DNA of 64,000 bases, from NCBI GenBank assembly GCA_039808885.1, contig JBDHTX010000004.1, positions 121,978 to 185,977 of the forward strand, written 5' to 3'. The position numbers were made by a program, and so were the translations under genes. The notes beneath the pieces were generated by a model. It was not told the DNA's origin. It saw nothing but the letters and a program-made list of their open reading frames with translations, and ran no database searches. The DNA comes from Dongia_A sp039808885. GTDB taxonomy: Bacteria > Pseudomonadota > Alphaproteobacteria > Dongiales > Dongiaceae. Below, in pieces: positions 1-8,502 of this stretch (its first letter is position 1; every line of letters begins with the position of its first letter).

Positions 1-1457
1 ACGATCAGCGAGATCACCGTGGACGTCGCGATGGTGATCGCGAACTGGCGGAAGAACTGCCCGGAAATGCCGCTGAGGAAGGCTGCCGGGATGAACACCG
101 CCGTCAGCACCAGGGCAATGGCCACCAGCGCGCCGCCGACCTCGTCGACCGTGCGCCGCGCCGCCTCCTTCGGTGACAGGCCGAGCCTGAGGTTTCGCTC
201 GACGTTCTCGACGACGACGATGGCGTCGTCCACCACGATGCCGATGGCCAGGACCAGGCCGAACAGGGTCAGCGTGTTGATCGAATAGCCGAGCGCGGCC
301 ATCACGATGAAGCTGCCGATGAGCGAAACCGGGATCGCGATGATCGGAATGATCGAGGCGCGCCAGGTCTGCAGGAACAGCACGACGACCAGGACCACGA
401 GAGCGACGGCCTCGAAGATTGTCCGGATCACCTCGTCGATCGACTTGGCGATGAAATCGGTCGGGTTGTACACCACGTCATAGGCGATGCCCGGCGGAAA
501 CTGGCCTTCCATCGATTTCAAGGTGTTGAGGATCGCATCGGCCGTGTCGAGCGCATTCGAGCCCGGGCGCTGGAAAATGCCGATCGCCACCGCCTCCTTT
601 TCGCCGAGATAGGCGTTGAGGCCATAGTCCTGGGCGCCGAGTTCGACGTCGCCCACGTCGCGCAGGCGCGTGACCTCGCCGTCCTTCCCGGTCTTGACCA
701 CGATATTGGAGAACTGGCGCGGCTCGACCAGGCGGCCGAGGGTCTCAAGGTTCATCTGGAACGCGCCCGGATCCGGTGTCGGCGGCTGGTTGACGACACC
801 GGAAGCCACCTGCAGGTTCTGCGAGCGCACCGCGTCGACGACCTCGGAGCCGGTCATGCCGCGGGCCGCGATCTTGTCGGGGTCGAGCCAGATGCGCATG
901 GCATAGTCGCGCGCGCCGAACACCTGCACGTCGCCGACACCGTCGATGCGCTTCAGCACGTCGACCAGCTGCAGCGTTGCGTAGTTCGAGATGTAGAGCT
1001 GGTCGCGCGTCTTGTCCGGCGAAACCAGGTGCACGACCATCAGGAAGTCCGGCGAGTTCTTGCGGGTGGTCACGCCAAGCCGGCGCACCTCTTCCGGCAG
1101 CCGCGGCTCCGCGGCGGCCACCCGATTTTGCACCAGGACCTGCGCCTCGTCCGGGTCGGTCCCCAGCGCGAATGTGATGGTGATCGTCAGCTTGCCGTCG
1201 CTGGTCGCCTGCGACAGCATGTAGAGCATGTTGTCGACGCCGTTGATCTCCTGCTCCAGCGGCGTCGAGACGGTGTTGCTCACCACCTCAGCCGAGGCGC
1301 CGGGATATTGCGCGTTCACCACGACCGTCGGCGGCGCAATCTCCGGATATTGCGAGACCGGCAAGGCGAAATAGGCGATGCCGCCGATCAGCGTTATGAA
1401 GATCGACACCACACCCGCAAAGATCGGGCGATCTACGAAGAGCCGGGCGAATTTCAT
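1..1457 (-). CDS. RND efflux transporter permease, 3' part cut by window edge
   Basis: This is the N-terminal 485 or so residues of an AcrB/MexB-type inner-membrane proton/drug antiporter; a full protein would be about 1040 residues, so the C-terminal half lies outside the window. The reading frame starts MKFARLFVDRPIFAGVVSIF, a typical RND N terminus with the first membrane helix. The fourth-helix proton-relay motif GIVVDDAIVVVENVER is present, with the Asp pair at about residues 410-411, matching D407/D408 of AcrB. The start ATG lies 6 bp after the stop of the periplasmic adaptor gene, so the two form an operon. No outer-membrane channel gene is visible in the window. Family assignment is secure; substrate is unknown. 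Confidence 0.95.
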   Translation of the reverse strand, partial: MKFARLFVDRPIFAGVVSIFITLIGGIAYFALPVSQYPEIAPPTVVVNAQYPGASAEVVSNTVSTPLEQEINGVDNMLYMLSQATSDGKLTITITFALGTDPDEAQVLVQNRVAAAEPRLPEEVRRLGVTTRKNSPDFLMVVHLVSPDKTRDQLYISNYATLQLVDVLKRIDGVGDVQVFGARDYAMRIWLDPDKIAARGMTGSEVVDAVRSQNLQVASGVVNQPPTPDPGAFQMNLETLGRLVEPRQFSNIVVKTGKDGEVTRLRDVGDVELGAQDYGLNAYLGEKEAVAIGIFQRPGSNALDTADAILNTLKSMEGQFPPGIAYDVVYNPTDFIAKSIDEVIRTIFEAVALVVLVVVLFLQTWRASIIPIIAIPVSLIGSFIVMAALGYSINTLTLFGLVLAIGIVVDDAIVVVENVERNLRLGLSPKEAARRTVDEVGGALVAIALVLTAVFIPAAFLSGISGQFFRQFAITIATSTVISLI

Positions 1458-1463
1458 GATCGA

Positions 1464-2714
1464 TTACTCTGCCAACGCCGCCTGCGGGCCTGGATCGATC
1501 TTGCCTTCTTCCGGCGTCACCTTTGAGCCCGGTCGCGCTCGCATCAATCCGTCGATGATCACGGTGTCTTCGGGAGAAAGCCCCTCGCGGATGATCCGCA
1601 TCCCATCATAGGTGGGGCCGACGCGCAGGATCTTTACGCCGACCATGCCGTCCTTGTCCACGACGAGCGCGATCTTCTGCGACTGGTCGGTGACGATGGC
1701 GCTTTCCGGCAGGAGGATTGCGGTATAGAGCTCCGACCCGGGAACGCGCAGGTGCGCGAATTGACCTGGGGTGAAGCTGCCATCGGGGTTGGCGAAGGTC
1801 GCCCTGGCGCGGATGGTCCCGGAAGTCTCGTTCACCTGGTTGTCGAGGAACTCGAGCGAGCCCTCGTGCTTCCAACCATCCTCATCTGGCAGCTTGGCGA
1901 AGACCTTGATCTTGTTGTCGCGCATGGACGGCATGGCGCCGCGCTCGGAGGCGCGCTGGTAGGCGAGATAGTTGGCCTCGCTCATGTCGAAGTCGAAATA
2001 GATGGGATCGACCGACACGATCGTGGTCAGCAGCGTGACGTCGCCGGAATAGCCGCCGGTGATCAGGTTGCCCACGCTGACTTCATGCCGGCTGATCCGT
2101 CCGGTCACGGGCGCCCGGATCTCTGTATAGCCCAGATTGAGTTCCGCATCCCGCACCTGGGCCTGGGCCACAGCGACAGCCGCCTTCGCCGCGCTGACCG
2201 CTTCGACGCGATCGTCGTAGTCGGCCTCGCCGACGATGTTTCCTTCGCGCATCTTCTCGTAGCGCTTGAGGTTCCGGTTGGCGAGACTGAGCTGCGCATT
2301 GGCCTCCGCCAGCTGTGCCTCAGCGGAATCACGCGCGATCTCGAACGGCCGCTTCTCGATCGAGAACAGCAGGTCACCTTGATTCACCATCTGACCGTCG
2401 GTGAAGTGGATCTGTTCCAGGTAGCCGCTGACGCGGGCGCGGACATCGATCGCGTCCACCGCCTTGAACTGGCCGGGATACTCGTCCCACTCGATGATGT
2501 CCTTGACCAGCGGCTTCGATACGGTGACAGGCGGTGGAGGTGGCGCGCCGGCACTCGCGGCAGCCTGCTCCGCTTCGCCTCCGGAACCCGCGCCCCGCTC
2601 ATGCCACCAGACGCCAAAGGCCGCGGCTCCGGCCAGGATCAGCATGGCCGTCCACAGCACTCGCCGGCGGCCGCCGCCCGAGTTCGGGGACTTGGAAGAA
2701 TCCGGCATGGTCAT
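1464..2714 (-). CDS. RND efflux periplasmic adaptor (membrane fusion protein)
   Basis: A 416-residue HlyD/AcrA-type adaptor that links the RND permease to an outer-membrane channel. It has an N-terminal membrane anchor (about residues 18-37, VLWTAMLILAGAAAFGVWW), then the lipoyl/barrel-sandwich half (QMVNQGDLLFSIEKRPFE), an alpha-helical hairpin rich in Ala/Glu/Gln, and beta-barrel and membrane-proximal domains. I chose the ATG at 2714 because a GGGG Shine-Dalgarno tract ends 7 bp before it; an in-frame upstream start at 2744 has none. It is directly upstream of the permease in one operon. Length and domain order are normal for the family. Confidence 0.95.
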   Translation of the reverse strand: MTMPDSSKSPNSGGGRRRVLWTAMLILAGAAAFGVWWHERGAGSGGEAEQAAASAGAPPPPPVTVSKPLVKDIIEWDEYPGQFKAVDAIDVRARVSGYLEQIHFTDGQMVNQGDLLFSIEKRPFEIARDSAEAQLAEANAQLSLANRNLKRYEKMREGNIVGEADYDDRVEAVSAAKAAVAVAQAQVRDAELNLGYTEIRAPVTGRISRHEVSVGNLITGGYSGDVTLLTTIVSVDPIYFDFDMSEANYLAYQRASERGAMPSMRDNKIKVFAKLPDEDGWKHEGSLEFLDNQVNETSGTIRARATFANPDGSFTPGQFAHLRVPGSELYTAILLPESAIVTDQSQKIALVVDKDGMVGVKILRVGPTYDGMRIIREGLSPEDTVIIDGLMRARPGSKVTPEEGKIDPGPQAALAE

Positions 2715-3025
2715 AGATCTACCCCACGTTCTTAGTCGCTGCACCGATCCCTGACCATCGGAGGTCGAAGATCGTAGTGGCTCGACAATCTCGTGTCGAC
2801 CCGGCCCGTGACATGGCCGGGCGTCCGAGCTATTCCGCCGCTGCAGACCCCATATTCATACCGCTTATGACAAGACCCCAAAGAATATCCGGTCGAACAG
2901 ATCAAAGGGGTGAGCACGTGGTATGACGCAATCAGATAGGCCGATCGCTCCGCGCATCAAGTCCGGCGCCGTGACTGTGATACAACACTCCCGACATTTC
3001 CTGGCAGTATACCGAACTTAACCGG
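2715..3025. other. Intergenic region with a hairpin
   Basis: This 311-bp stretch lies between the start of the efflux operon and the stop of the amidotransferase gene, so it should hold the efflux promoter. Visible elements are the ribosome-binding site of the adaptor gene and a 7-bp-arm inverted repeat, CCCGGCC/GGCCGGG, at about 2800-2821, with a smaller CGACA/TGTCG repeat just before it. Neither is followed by a T-run, so they are not convincing terminators and could be regulator sites. No coding frame here looks real and no regulator gene is adjacent. Confidence 0.4.
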
Positions 3026-3793
3026 TCAGCCTCGGGCAGCGGCCAGAACAGCCTTGTCCGCTGTGGCCGACGCCTTCCGCCCGGCCACCAGGCCCAGCCA
3101 GCGCTCCGCGAACAGGCGACAGAATGCGGCCCCGGCGTCGAAATGCGCTTCGATCTCGCCGAGCACCCGGCGCTCGACCGCTTCCGCCTCGGCCCCGTAG
3201 TGACGGGTCATCGCCGCCCAGCAATCGCGGGGAAAATTGCGCGCATCTGCCAGCGTCACTTCCGGGTGCGCCTGGATGCCGTAGGTCGTCTGCCCCAGCC
3301 GGAACGCCTGATTGCGGCAGGTCTGGTTCTGCATCAGCAGGACCGCCTCGTCCGGCAGCTCGAAGGAATCCTCGTGCATCTGCATGATCCGCAACTCGCG
3401 CGACATGCCCTGGAGCAACGCATCCTCCGCCGCGGAATCGGTGAGATGGACGGATGGATATCCGACTTCCAGGCCGCCGAACCGGTAGACCCGCTTGCCG
3501 AAAGCCCGGGCAATAAGCTGGGCGCCAAGGCAGAGCCCCAGGATTGGAATACCGCGGGAGTGGCAATCGCGGATCAATGAGAGAATTCCGGCGAAGGCCG
3601 GATAGCCTGCATCGTCCGCCGCATGCATCGGACCACCGAGGACGATGAGCCCGTCGATCGCCGACGCCGAACCGGGCAATGGGTCGCCATCATGGGGAAA
3701 ACGCGTATCGAGTTCCGCACCCTGCGCTTGCGCCACCGCGCCGACCAGACCGGCGGGCGTCACCGGGCAATGCTGCAGCACCAGGATTCGCAT
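3026..3793 (-). CDS. Class I glutamine amidotransferase (GMP-synthase-like)
   Basis: A 255-residue class I (triad) glutamine amidotransferase, which hydrolyses glutamine or a gamma-glutamyl compound. The nucleophile elbow GLCLGAQL places Cys at about residue 88. The His/Glu pair is in QAHPEV, about residues 176 and 178. The oxyanion-strand motif GGPM is also present. It is a stand-alone domain, as in GuaA-like paralogues or PuuD-like gamma-glutamyl hydrolases. The start at 3793 (MRILVLQHCP) begins the first beta strand and has GAAGG 9 bp upstream; the longer frame adds only basic, unlikely sequence. It is divergent from a class III aminotransferase 183 bp away, which hints at shared control in amine or amino-acid use. 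The substrate is not known. Confidence 0.88.
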   Translation of the reverse strand: MRILVLQHCPVTPAGLVGAVAQAQGAELDTRFPHDGDPLPGSASAIDGLIVLGGPMHAADDAGYPAFAGILSLIRDCHSRGIPILGLCLGAQLIARAFGKRVYRFGGLEVGYPSVHLTDSAAEDALLQGMSRELRIMQMHEDSFELPDEAVLLMQNQTCRNQAFRLGQTTYGIQAHPEVTLADARNFPRDCWAAMTRHYGAEAEAVERRVLGEIEAHFDAGAAFCRLFAERWLGLVAGRKASATADKAVLAAARG

Positions 3794-3976
3794 GGGAACA
3801 AACCTTCGGGGCACCATGCGCGTCGCGACGGCGGACGCGGTGGCGCGCGCCATCCATGAATCAAAACCTTCCGGGTTTCAACAGGAAATCAACGCCTTGC
3901 AAACCCCTTTGACGCCGGTTGCCGATCTCCATTAGCAATGCGGACCGAATCTTGCCCAGCGGGAGGCGCCACTTTC

Positions 3977-5365
3977 ATGGTCCTGAAACACGACGCCGCG
4001 GCCACTCCGGCTCTCGGCCCCCTCCAGAGCCACGGCGAAGTCCCTGGCGCCGCGCTGCCGAAAATCGTCTATGGGCGCGGCAGCCGGCTCTTTGACGCAA
4101 CCGGGAAGGACTACATCGACGGTTCCGGCGGACCCGCCGTCTTCTGCCTTGGCCATGCCCATCCGGAAGTGAATGAGGCCATCAAGCAGCAACTCGACCG
4201 GGTTGCCCACGGCTATCGCTACAATTTCACCAGCGATCCGCTGGAGGAGCTGACGGAGATCGTTGCCGCACGCTGCGGCCCCGGGCTCGGTCACATGATT
4301 TTCACCACGGGCGGGTCCGAATCCGTCGAATCCGCGCTCAAGGTCGCCCTGCATTTCCACAGTGCGAATGGCGAGAGATCGCGGCGCCACTTCATCGCCC
4401 GGAAACGGTCGTGGCACGGCAATACGCTCGGCGCCCTGTCGGTCTCGGAATTCAAGGAGCGGAGGGAGCCTTTTGAAGGAGCGCTCATTCCGGCCTCGCA
4501 TCTTTCGCCGGTGAACGCCTACCGGCCGCCGGCGGGCGTGGCGCCGGATCAGGTCGCGCAATACTGCGCCGATGAACTGGAGCAGGAGATCGTGCGGCTC
4601 GGGGCACGCAAGGTGGCGGGGTTCATTTTCGAGCCTGTGGTGGGGGCGGCGGGCGGCGTGGTGCCGGCGCCGGAGGGATATGCCCGCCTGGTCCGCGAGA
4701 TCTGCGACCGCCACGGCGTTTTGATGATCGCCGACGAGGTGATGTGCGGCGCTGGCCGCTGCGGCACCTGGCGGGCCCTGCAGCATGACGGCGTGACGCC
4801 GGACATCATGGCGGTTGCCAAGGGACTCGCCGCGGGCTACGTGCCGCTCGGCGCCACGATCTACAGCGACAGGGTCGCCGACCTGCTGCAGCGCAAGGCC
4901 GGCGGGCCGATGACGGGCCACACTTTTACCGGCCACACGCTCGCCTGCGCTGCGGGGGTCGCGGTCCAGCGCATTGTCGCGCGCGACGGCTTGGTCGAGC
5001 GCGTGGCTCGCGATGGCGAACGCCTGAAGAGGATGCTGGCCGACCGGATGGGCGACCTGCCGTCGCTCGGCGACATTCGCGGCCGCGGCTTTTTCATTGG
5101 GCTGGAGTTTGTCGCCGACCGCACGACGAAAGAGCCCTTCCCCCCTGAAAGCGGCCTGCATCTCCGCATCCGCGCCCGCTCATTCGAGAACGGCCTCATC
5201 TGCTATCCGATGGGCGGCAACGTGGACGGCGTCAAAGGCGACACGGTCATTCTCGCCCCGCCCTACAACGCGTCTGAAGCGGAACTCGATGAGGTTGTCG
5301 CCAAACTCGACCGATCAGTTCGGGAAGCGCTGGAATGCCTGCGCGCCAATAGACCTGTAGGCTAG
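3977..5365 (+). CDS. PLP-dependent class III aminotransferase
   Basis: A 462-residue fold-type I aminotransferase of class III (omega-aminotransferase, acetylornithine and GABA aminotransferase group). The sequence shows the cofactor motif TTGGSESVESALK, the PLP-ring Asp in VLMIADEVMCGAGR, and the Schiff-base Lys in DIMAVAKGLAAGYVPLGA. The length is normal. I use the ATG at 3977, which has GGAGG 10 bp upstream, rather than the in-frame ATG at 3938. The gene is divergent from a glutamine amidotransferase; together they could handle a polyamine or gamma-glutamyl amine, but this is inferred only from adjacency. Confidence 0.9.
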   Translation: MVLKHDAAATPALGPLQSHGEVPGAALPKIVYGRGSRLFDATGKDYIDGSGGPAVFCLGHAHPEVNEAIKQQLDRVAHGYRYNFTSDPLEELTEIVAARCGPGLGHMIFTTGGSESVESALKVALHFHSANGERSRRHFIARKRSWHGNTLGALSVSEFKERREPFEGALIPASHLSPVNAYRPPAGVAPDQVAQYCADELEQEIVRLGARKVAGFIFEPVVGAAGGVVPAPEGYARLVREICDRHGVLMIADEVMCGAGRCGTWRALQHDGVTPDIMAVAKGLAAGYVPLGATIYSDRVADLLQRKAGGPMTGHTFTGHTLACAAGVAVQRIVARDGLVERVARDGERLKRMLADRMGDLPSLGDIRGRGFFIGLEFVADRTTKEPFPPESGLHLRIRARSFENGLICYPMGGNVDGVKGDTVILAPPYNASEAELDEVVAKLDRSVREALECLRANRPVG

Positions 5366-5526
5366 AGCATATATTGACGTGCCAAGACTACCACCGCCAG
5401 CGGATTGTTGCACATTTGGAAGTCTCGTATAGCATCAACCCAACATGACCCAAAGCAAGCGGGTGTCTCAGATGGCAAGAGAAGCATCGACCTGCCCTGC
5501 TCGCCAGGGAGTTTGAGACAACCGCT

Positions 5527-6888
5527 ATGACGGGCATATCATCCATCACGCATGACTTGCACAATGTGCAGTTCTCCGATTGGAAATTGGCAGGAGCTCG
5601 AGCGCATGCGCTCGCAACCGAGCTGTTTCCGATTTGTCGGAGCATAACTGGTGCCGGCGTTCGCGCCACCCTGCGTAGACTGCAGCAAGAGCTTCCAGAG
5701 TTAGAGCTTCATGAGGTGCCGAGCGGAACCAAGTGTTTCGATTGGACGGTTCCCGACGAGTGGACAATCCGCGATGCCTATATTGAGAACCCTGATGGCA
5801 CTCGCGTTGTAGATTTTGCTGACCACAACCTACATGTGGTCAACTATTCGCATCCAATCGACGTTGTGTTGTCGCTGGAAGAACTACGCCCACACTTGCA
5901 CACCATCCCCGAGATGCCCGAAGCGATACCGTACGTCACTTCCTACTATTCTAAAAGGTGGGGATTCTGCCTATCACACACGGCACTCCAAAAACTTAAA
6001 CCAGGAAAATATCGCGCACGAATTGATTCAAGCATAGCCCCCGGCAGCCTGACCTACGGTGAAGTCGTAATTCCGGGTAGGACGCGCGAGGAGATTTTTC
6101 TTTCCACATACGTCTGCCATCCTTCGCTAGCAAACAACGAGCTTTCTGGACCCGTAGTCGCGACCGAGATACTGAAGTGGTTGTACTCCCTGCCAGAAAG
6201 GCGGTTTACTTATCGCGCTGTGTTCGTGCCGGAGACGATTGGTTCAATTGTCTATCTGAGCCGACACTTGGAGCATTTAAAGTCCAGAGTCGTCGCCGGA
6301 TTCAATATCACATGTGTGGGCGACGACCGCACATATTCATTTCTGCCATCTCGGCACGGGAAAACTACTGCTGACTGCGCAGCGCTGCATGCTTTGACTC
6401 ATCACGTCGGAGACGGAAACTATCGGCTCTATACGTTTCTGGATCGAGGTAGTGACGAAAGGCAGTATTGCAGCCCCGGCGTAGATTTGCCGGTTGTCTC
6501 CCTGATGCGTAGCAAGTATGGCGACTATCCTGAATACCATACATCACTCGATGACCTCACACTCATCACGGCCAACGGTTTGGCAGGGAGCGTGGAACTG
6601 CTATCCAAGGCTCTTCTTGCCATTGAGCTCAATGCAACCTACCAAGCAACGACGCCATGCGAGCCTCAACTGGGGCGGCGAGGACTATATCCAACACTAG
6701 GCACACGCGTGGGCAGCAACACGGTTCGCAACACGATGAATATTCTAGCCTATTCGGATGGAAATCTCGATTTGCTTGGCATATCAAGGCTGCTGAACGT
6801 ACCAATTTGGGAGCTGAAGTCGATCGTTGACAAATTACTCGCTCACGAATTGCTTAAAGAAGTGTCTGTGAACCGGAACCCAAAATAG
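5527..6888 (+). CDS. DUF4910-family (M28-like peptidase fold) protein
   Basis: A 453-residue protein recognisable as the DUF2172/DUF4910 family, proteins with an aminopeptidase-like (M28) fold often found in surface-polysaccharide or natural-product clusters. The N terminus (ATELFPICRSITGAGVR) and the segments FLSTYVCHPSLANNELSGP, FVPETIGSIVYLSRH and SKYGDYPEYHTSLDDL are family hallmarks; the His, Asp and Glu residues in them are likely metal ligands. The C-terminal 60 residues look like a winged helix. Codon use and GC are clearly lower than in flanking genes, which suggests recent transfer. The next gene, a methyltransferase, follows after 7 bp. The substrate is unknown and the start is the first plausible ATG. 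Confidence 0.85.
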   Translation: MTGISSITHDLHNVQFSDWKLAGARAHALATELFPICRSITGAGVRATLRRLQQELPELELHEVPSGTKCFDWTVPDEWTIRDAYIENPDGTRVVDFADHNLHVVNYSHPIDVVLSLEELRPHLHTIPEMPEAIPYVTSYYSKRWGFCLSHTALQKLKPGKYRARIDSSIAPGSLTYGEVVIPGRTREEIFLSTYVCHPSLANNELSGPVVATEILKWLYSLPERRFTYRAVFVPETIGSIVYLSRHLEHLKSRVVAGFNITCVGDDRTYSFLPSRHGKTTADCAALHALTHHVGDGNYRLYTFLDRGSDERQYCSPGVDLPVVSLMRSKYGDYPEYHTSLDDLTLITANGLAGSVELLSKALLAIELNATYQATTPCEPQLGRRGLYPTLGTRVGSNTVRNTMNILAYSDGNLDLLGISRLLNVPIWELKSIVDKLLAHELLKEVSVNRNPK

Positions 6889-6895
6889 GTCTACC

Positions 6896-7792
6896 ATGAC
6901 AGAAAGACGCGAGAGCGATGTTGCTCGCTTCTATGACGCCGAGGCGAGCGACTATCATCGAATGTATCAACGGGAGAATCTGCTGTCTCTCGATCGCTAC
7001 CCGGCCAATTATTTCCGGCTACAGATTCTGGTGCGCCGCCTTGCAACTCTGGGCGCAAGGCGAGTCTATGAGATTGGCGTAGGCGAAGGCACGCCGTTGG
7101 TTGCAATGGCCAAGCTGGGGCTGGAGGTGGAAGGGTGCGATATCTCCGAGGCGATGGTCGACGCTGCGCGTAAGAACTTCGTAGCGAATGGACTATCTGC
7201 TGAACTTATCCAATGGGGTGATGTCGAAGACGCAACCACACTTGCAAAGCAACTTGCAAATGGACGGTATGACGCAGTCATCGCTGCTGGAGTCCTACCC
7301 CACGTTCGCAACGATCGCTTAATGCTAGATACCGTTAGGATGTGCTTAAACCCTGGCGGTGTCGCCTTGATCGAATTTCGCAACAAGCTCTTCTCACTGT
7401 TCACTTTCAATCGCCTGACAAAGGAGTTCATACTCGATGATCTTCTCACCAATGTTCCATCAAAAGTTAAGGCTATTGTTGAGAGTGAGCTTGACAAGCG
7501 TTGCGCACTAGATCAGCCACGACTCCGTACGGCTCGTCCCGGTGCGGAGCTTGGTTACGACGAGATCTTGTCGAAGTTCCACAATCCTTTCGAGTTGCAG
7601 GAGCAGTTTAGAGCCGCAGGATTTGAGGAAGTATCAGTACACTGGTATCATTATCATCCCGCTCCCCCGATGCTAGAACCCAATCTAGGTTCGCTCTTCC
7701 GAGAGGCTGCTATGCGACTTGAACATGAGGGCTCCTGGCGCGGGATGTTCCTCTGTTCTGCAGGCGTTATCGAAGCGCGGTTGCCGAAATAG
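6896..7792 (+). CDS. SAM-dependent class I methyltransferase
   Basis: A 298-residue methyltransferase with a Rossmann SAM-binding motif I, VYEIGVGEGTPLVAMAK, and the acidic end of strand 2 in EVEGCDISEAM. The acceptor is unknown. It is translationally close to the DUF4910 gene (7 bp gap, AGG 6 bp before the ATG) and shares its lower GC and less biased codon use, so the two look like a co-acquired modification cassette. The pair lies next to the tail/lysis end of the prophage but on the opposite strand, so it could be a lysogenic-conversion moron or a neighbouring island. Confidence 0.85.
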   Translation: MTERRESDVARFYDAEASDYHRMYQRENLLSLDRYPANYFRLQILVRRLATLGARRVYEIGVGEGTPLVAMAKLGLEVEGCDISEAMVDAARKNFVANGLSAELIQWGDVEDATTLAKQLANGRYDAVIAAGVLPHVRNDRLMLDTVRMCLNPGGVALIEFRNKLFSLFTFNRLTKEFILDDLLTNVPSKVKAIVESELDKRCALDQPRLRTARPGAELGYDEILSKFHNPFELQEQFRAAGFEEVSVHWYHYHPAPPMLEPNLGSLFREAAMRLEHEGSWRGMFLCSAGVIEARLPK

Positions 7793-7828
7793 TATAGTCT
7801 ACTCTGGAAATCGGGCATCAGTATCTCA

Positions 7829-8158
7829 CTAGGGAGCACCGACGGTTTCGGTCAATGGCGGTGCTATCTCATTCGGCCGCTTGCCGCTGCAGAGCATGGT
7901 CAGCGCCTCCTGTTGTACTGTGTTGCTGAGACGGTAGTACGCCCCAATCGAGATATCGCAAGGCAAAGTCAGCAATGTCTCGGCCTTCTTGTCATTGTAA
8001 CTTCGCCGGTCAGAGATTCCCGTGGCAATCACCGTGTCTGCCGCCGTCTTTATCTTCGCTGAGCCGGGCGCCAAGGAGCAGCCAGCAAGCGCGACCGCAG
8101 TCGCGAAACAAATTTGCCGGCACGCCCTCCTCCAAGCATGACGAAACCTAAACTCCAT
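7829..8158 (-). CDS. Small phage lipoprotein, possible outer spanin
   Basis: A 109-residue protein with a signal peptide ending in a lipobox, ALAGC, at about residues 23-27, so it is predicted to be an outer-membrane-anchored lipoprotein. It has a strong AGGAGG site 7 bp before the ATG at 8158. Its mature part holds two more Cys residues (TLPCDISI, MLCSGK). It is the last gene of the leftward phage operon, 25 bp after a one-helix membrane protein with a coiled coil. That order fits a separated inner/outer spanin pair, but the lipoprotein is larger than many o-spanins and no homology is claimed. Confidence 0.6.
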   Translation of the reverse strand: MEFRFRHAWRRACRQICFATAVALAGCSLAPGSAKIKTAADTVIATGISDRRSYNDKKAETLLTLPCDISIGAYYRLSNTVQQEALTMLCSGKRPNEIAPPLTETVGAP

Positions 8159-8183
8159 GGCTCAACCTCCTAAGAAGACGCTT

Positions 8184-8444
8184 TCAATTGCGGTTTCGAG
8201 AAAACTGTTCTTCGATGCGATTGAGTATCCCCTTTACGTCGCTGACCTGGCTCTTAACGACGGCGATATCGGTAGCCATCGTCTTGCTATCTTGCTTCCA
8301 AGCCTCGAGCGCTTCCACTCGCACATTGATGCTGCTCGCCCACCAGAATGCTGCGCCCGTCTGAATCAGGATTGCGCCAATCAGCGCCAGAGGAATTTGC
8401 CGGTCGAGATGCCAAGGTTCCTTCGATTGCGTCAGATCAATCAT
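8184..8444 (-). CDS. Small phage membrane protein with coiled coil (possible inner spanin or holin partner)
   Basis: An 86-residue protein with a short cytoplasmic N terminus (MIDLTQSKEPWHLDRQ), one transmembrane helix at about residues 18-38, and a C-terminal amphipathic helix with heptad-like spacing predicted to lie in the periplasm. A GGGAG site precedes the ATG at 8444. It follows the tail fibre genes and precedes a small lipoprotein, the usual place for lysis genes. Topology suits an i-spanin or a class III-like holin; the sequence alone does not decide. Confidence 0.6.
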   Translation of the reverse strand: MIDLTQSKEPWHLDRQIPLALIGAILIQTGAAFWWASSINVRVEALEAWKQDSKTMATDIAVVKSQVSDVKGILNRIEEQFSRNRN

Positions 8445-8502
8445 GCTTCTCCCTTCCGCAATATGAGTCGGCCAGGAAAACCCGCAGGCATAGATCGCGA
8501 TT

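Noticed and set aside
5361..5380. CTAGAGCA similarity to the end of the 359-bp element
   Set aside because: Only 8 bases match; too short to call another copy.
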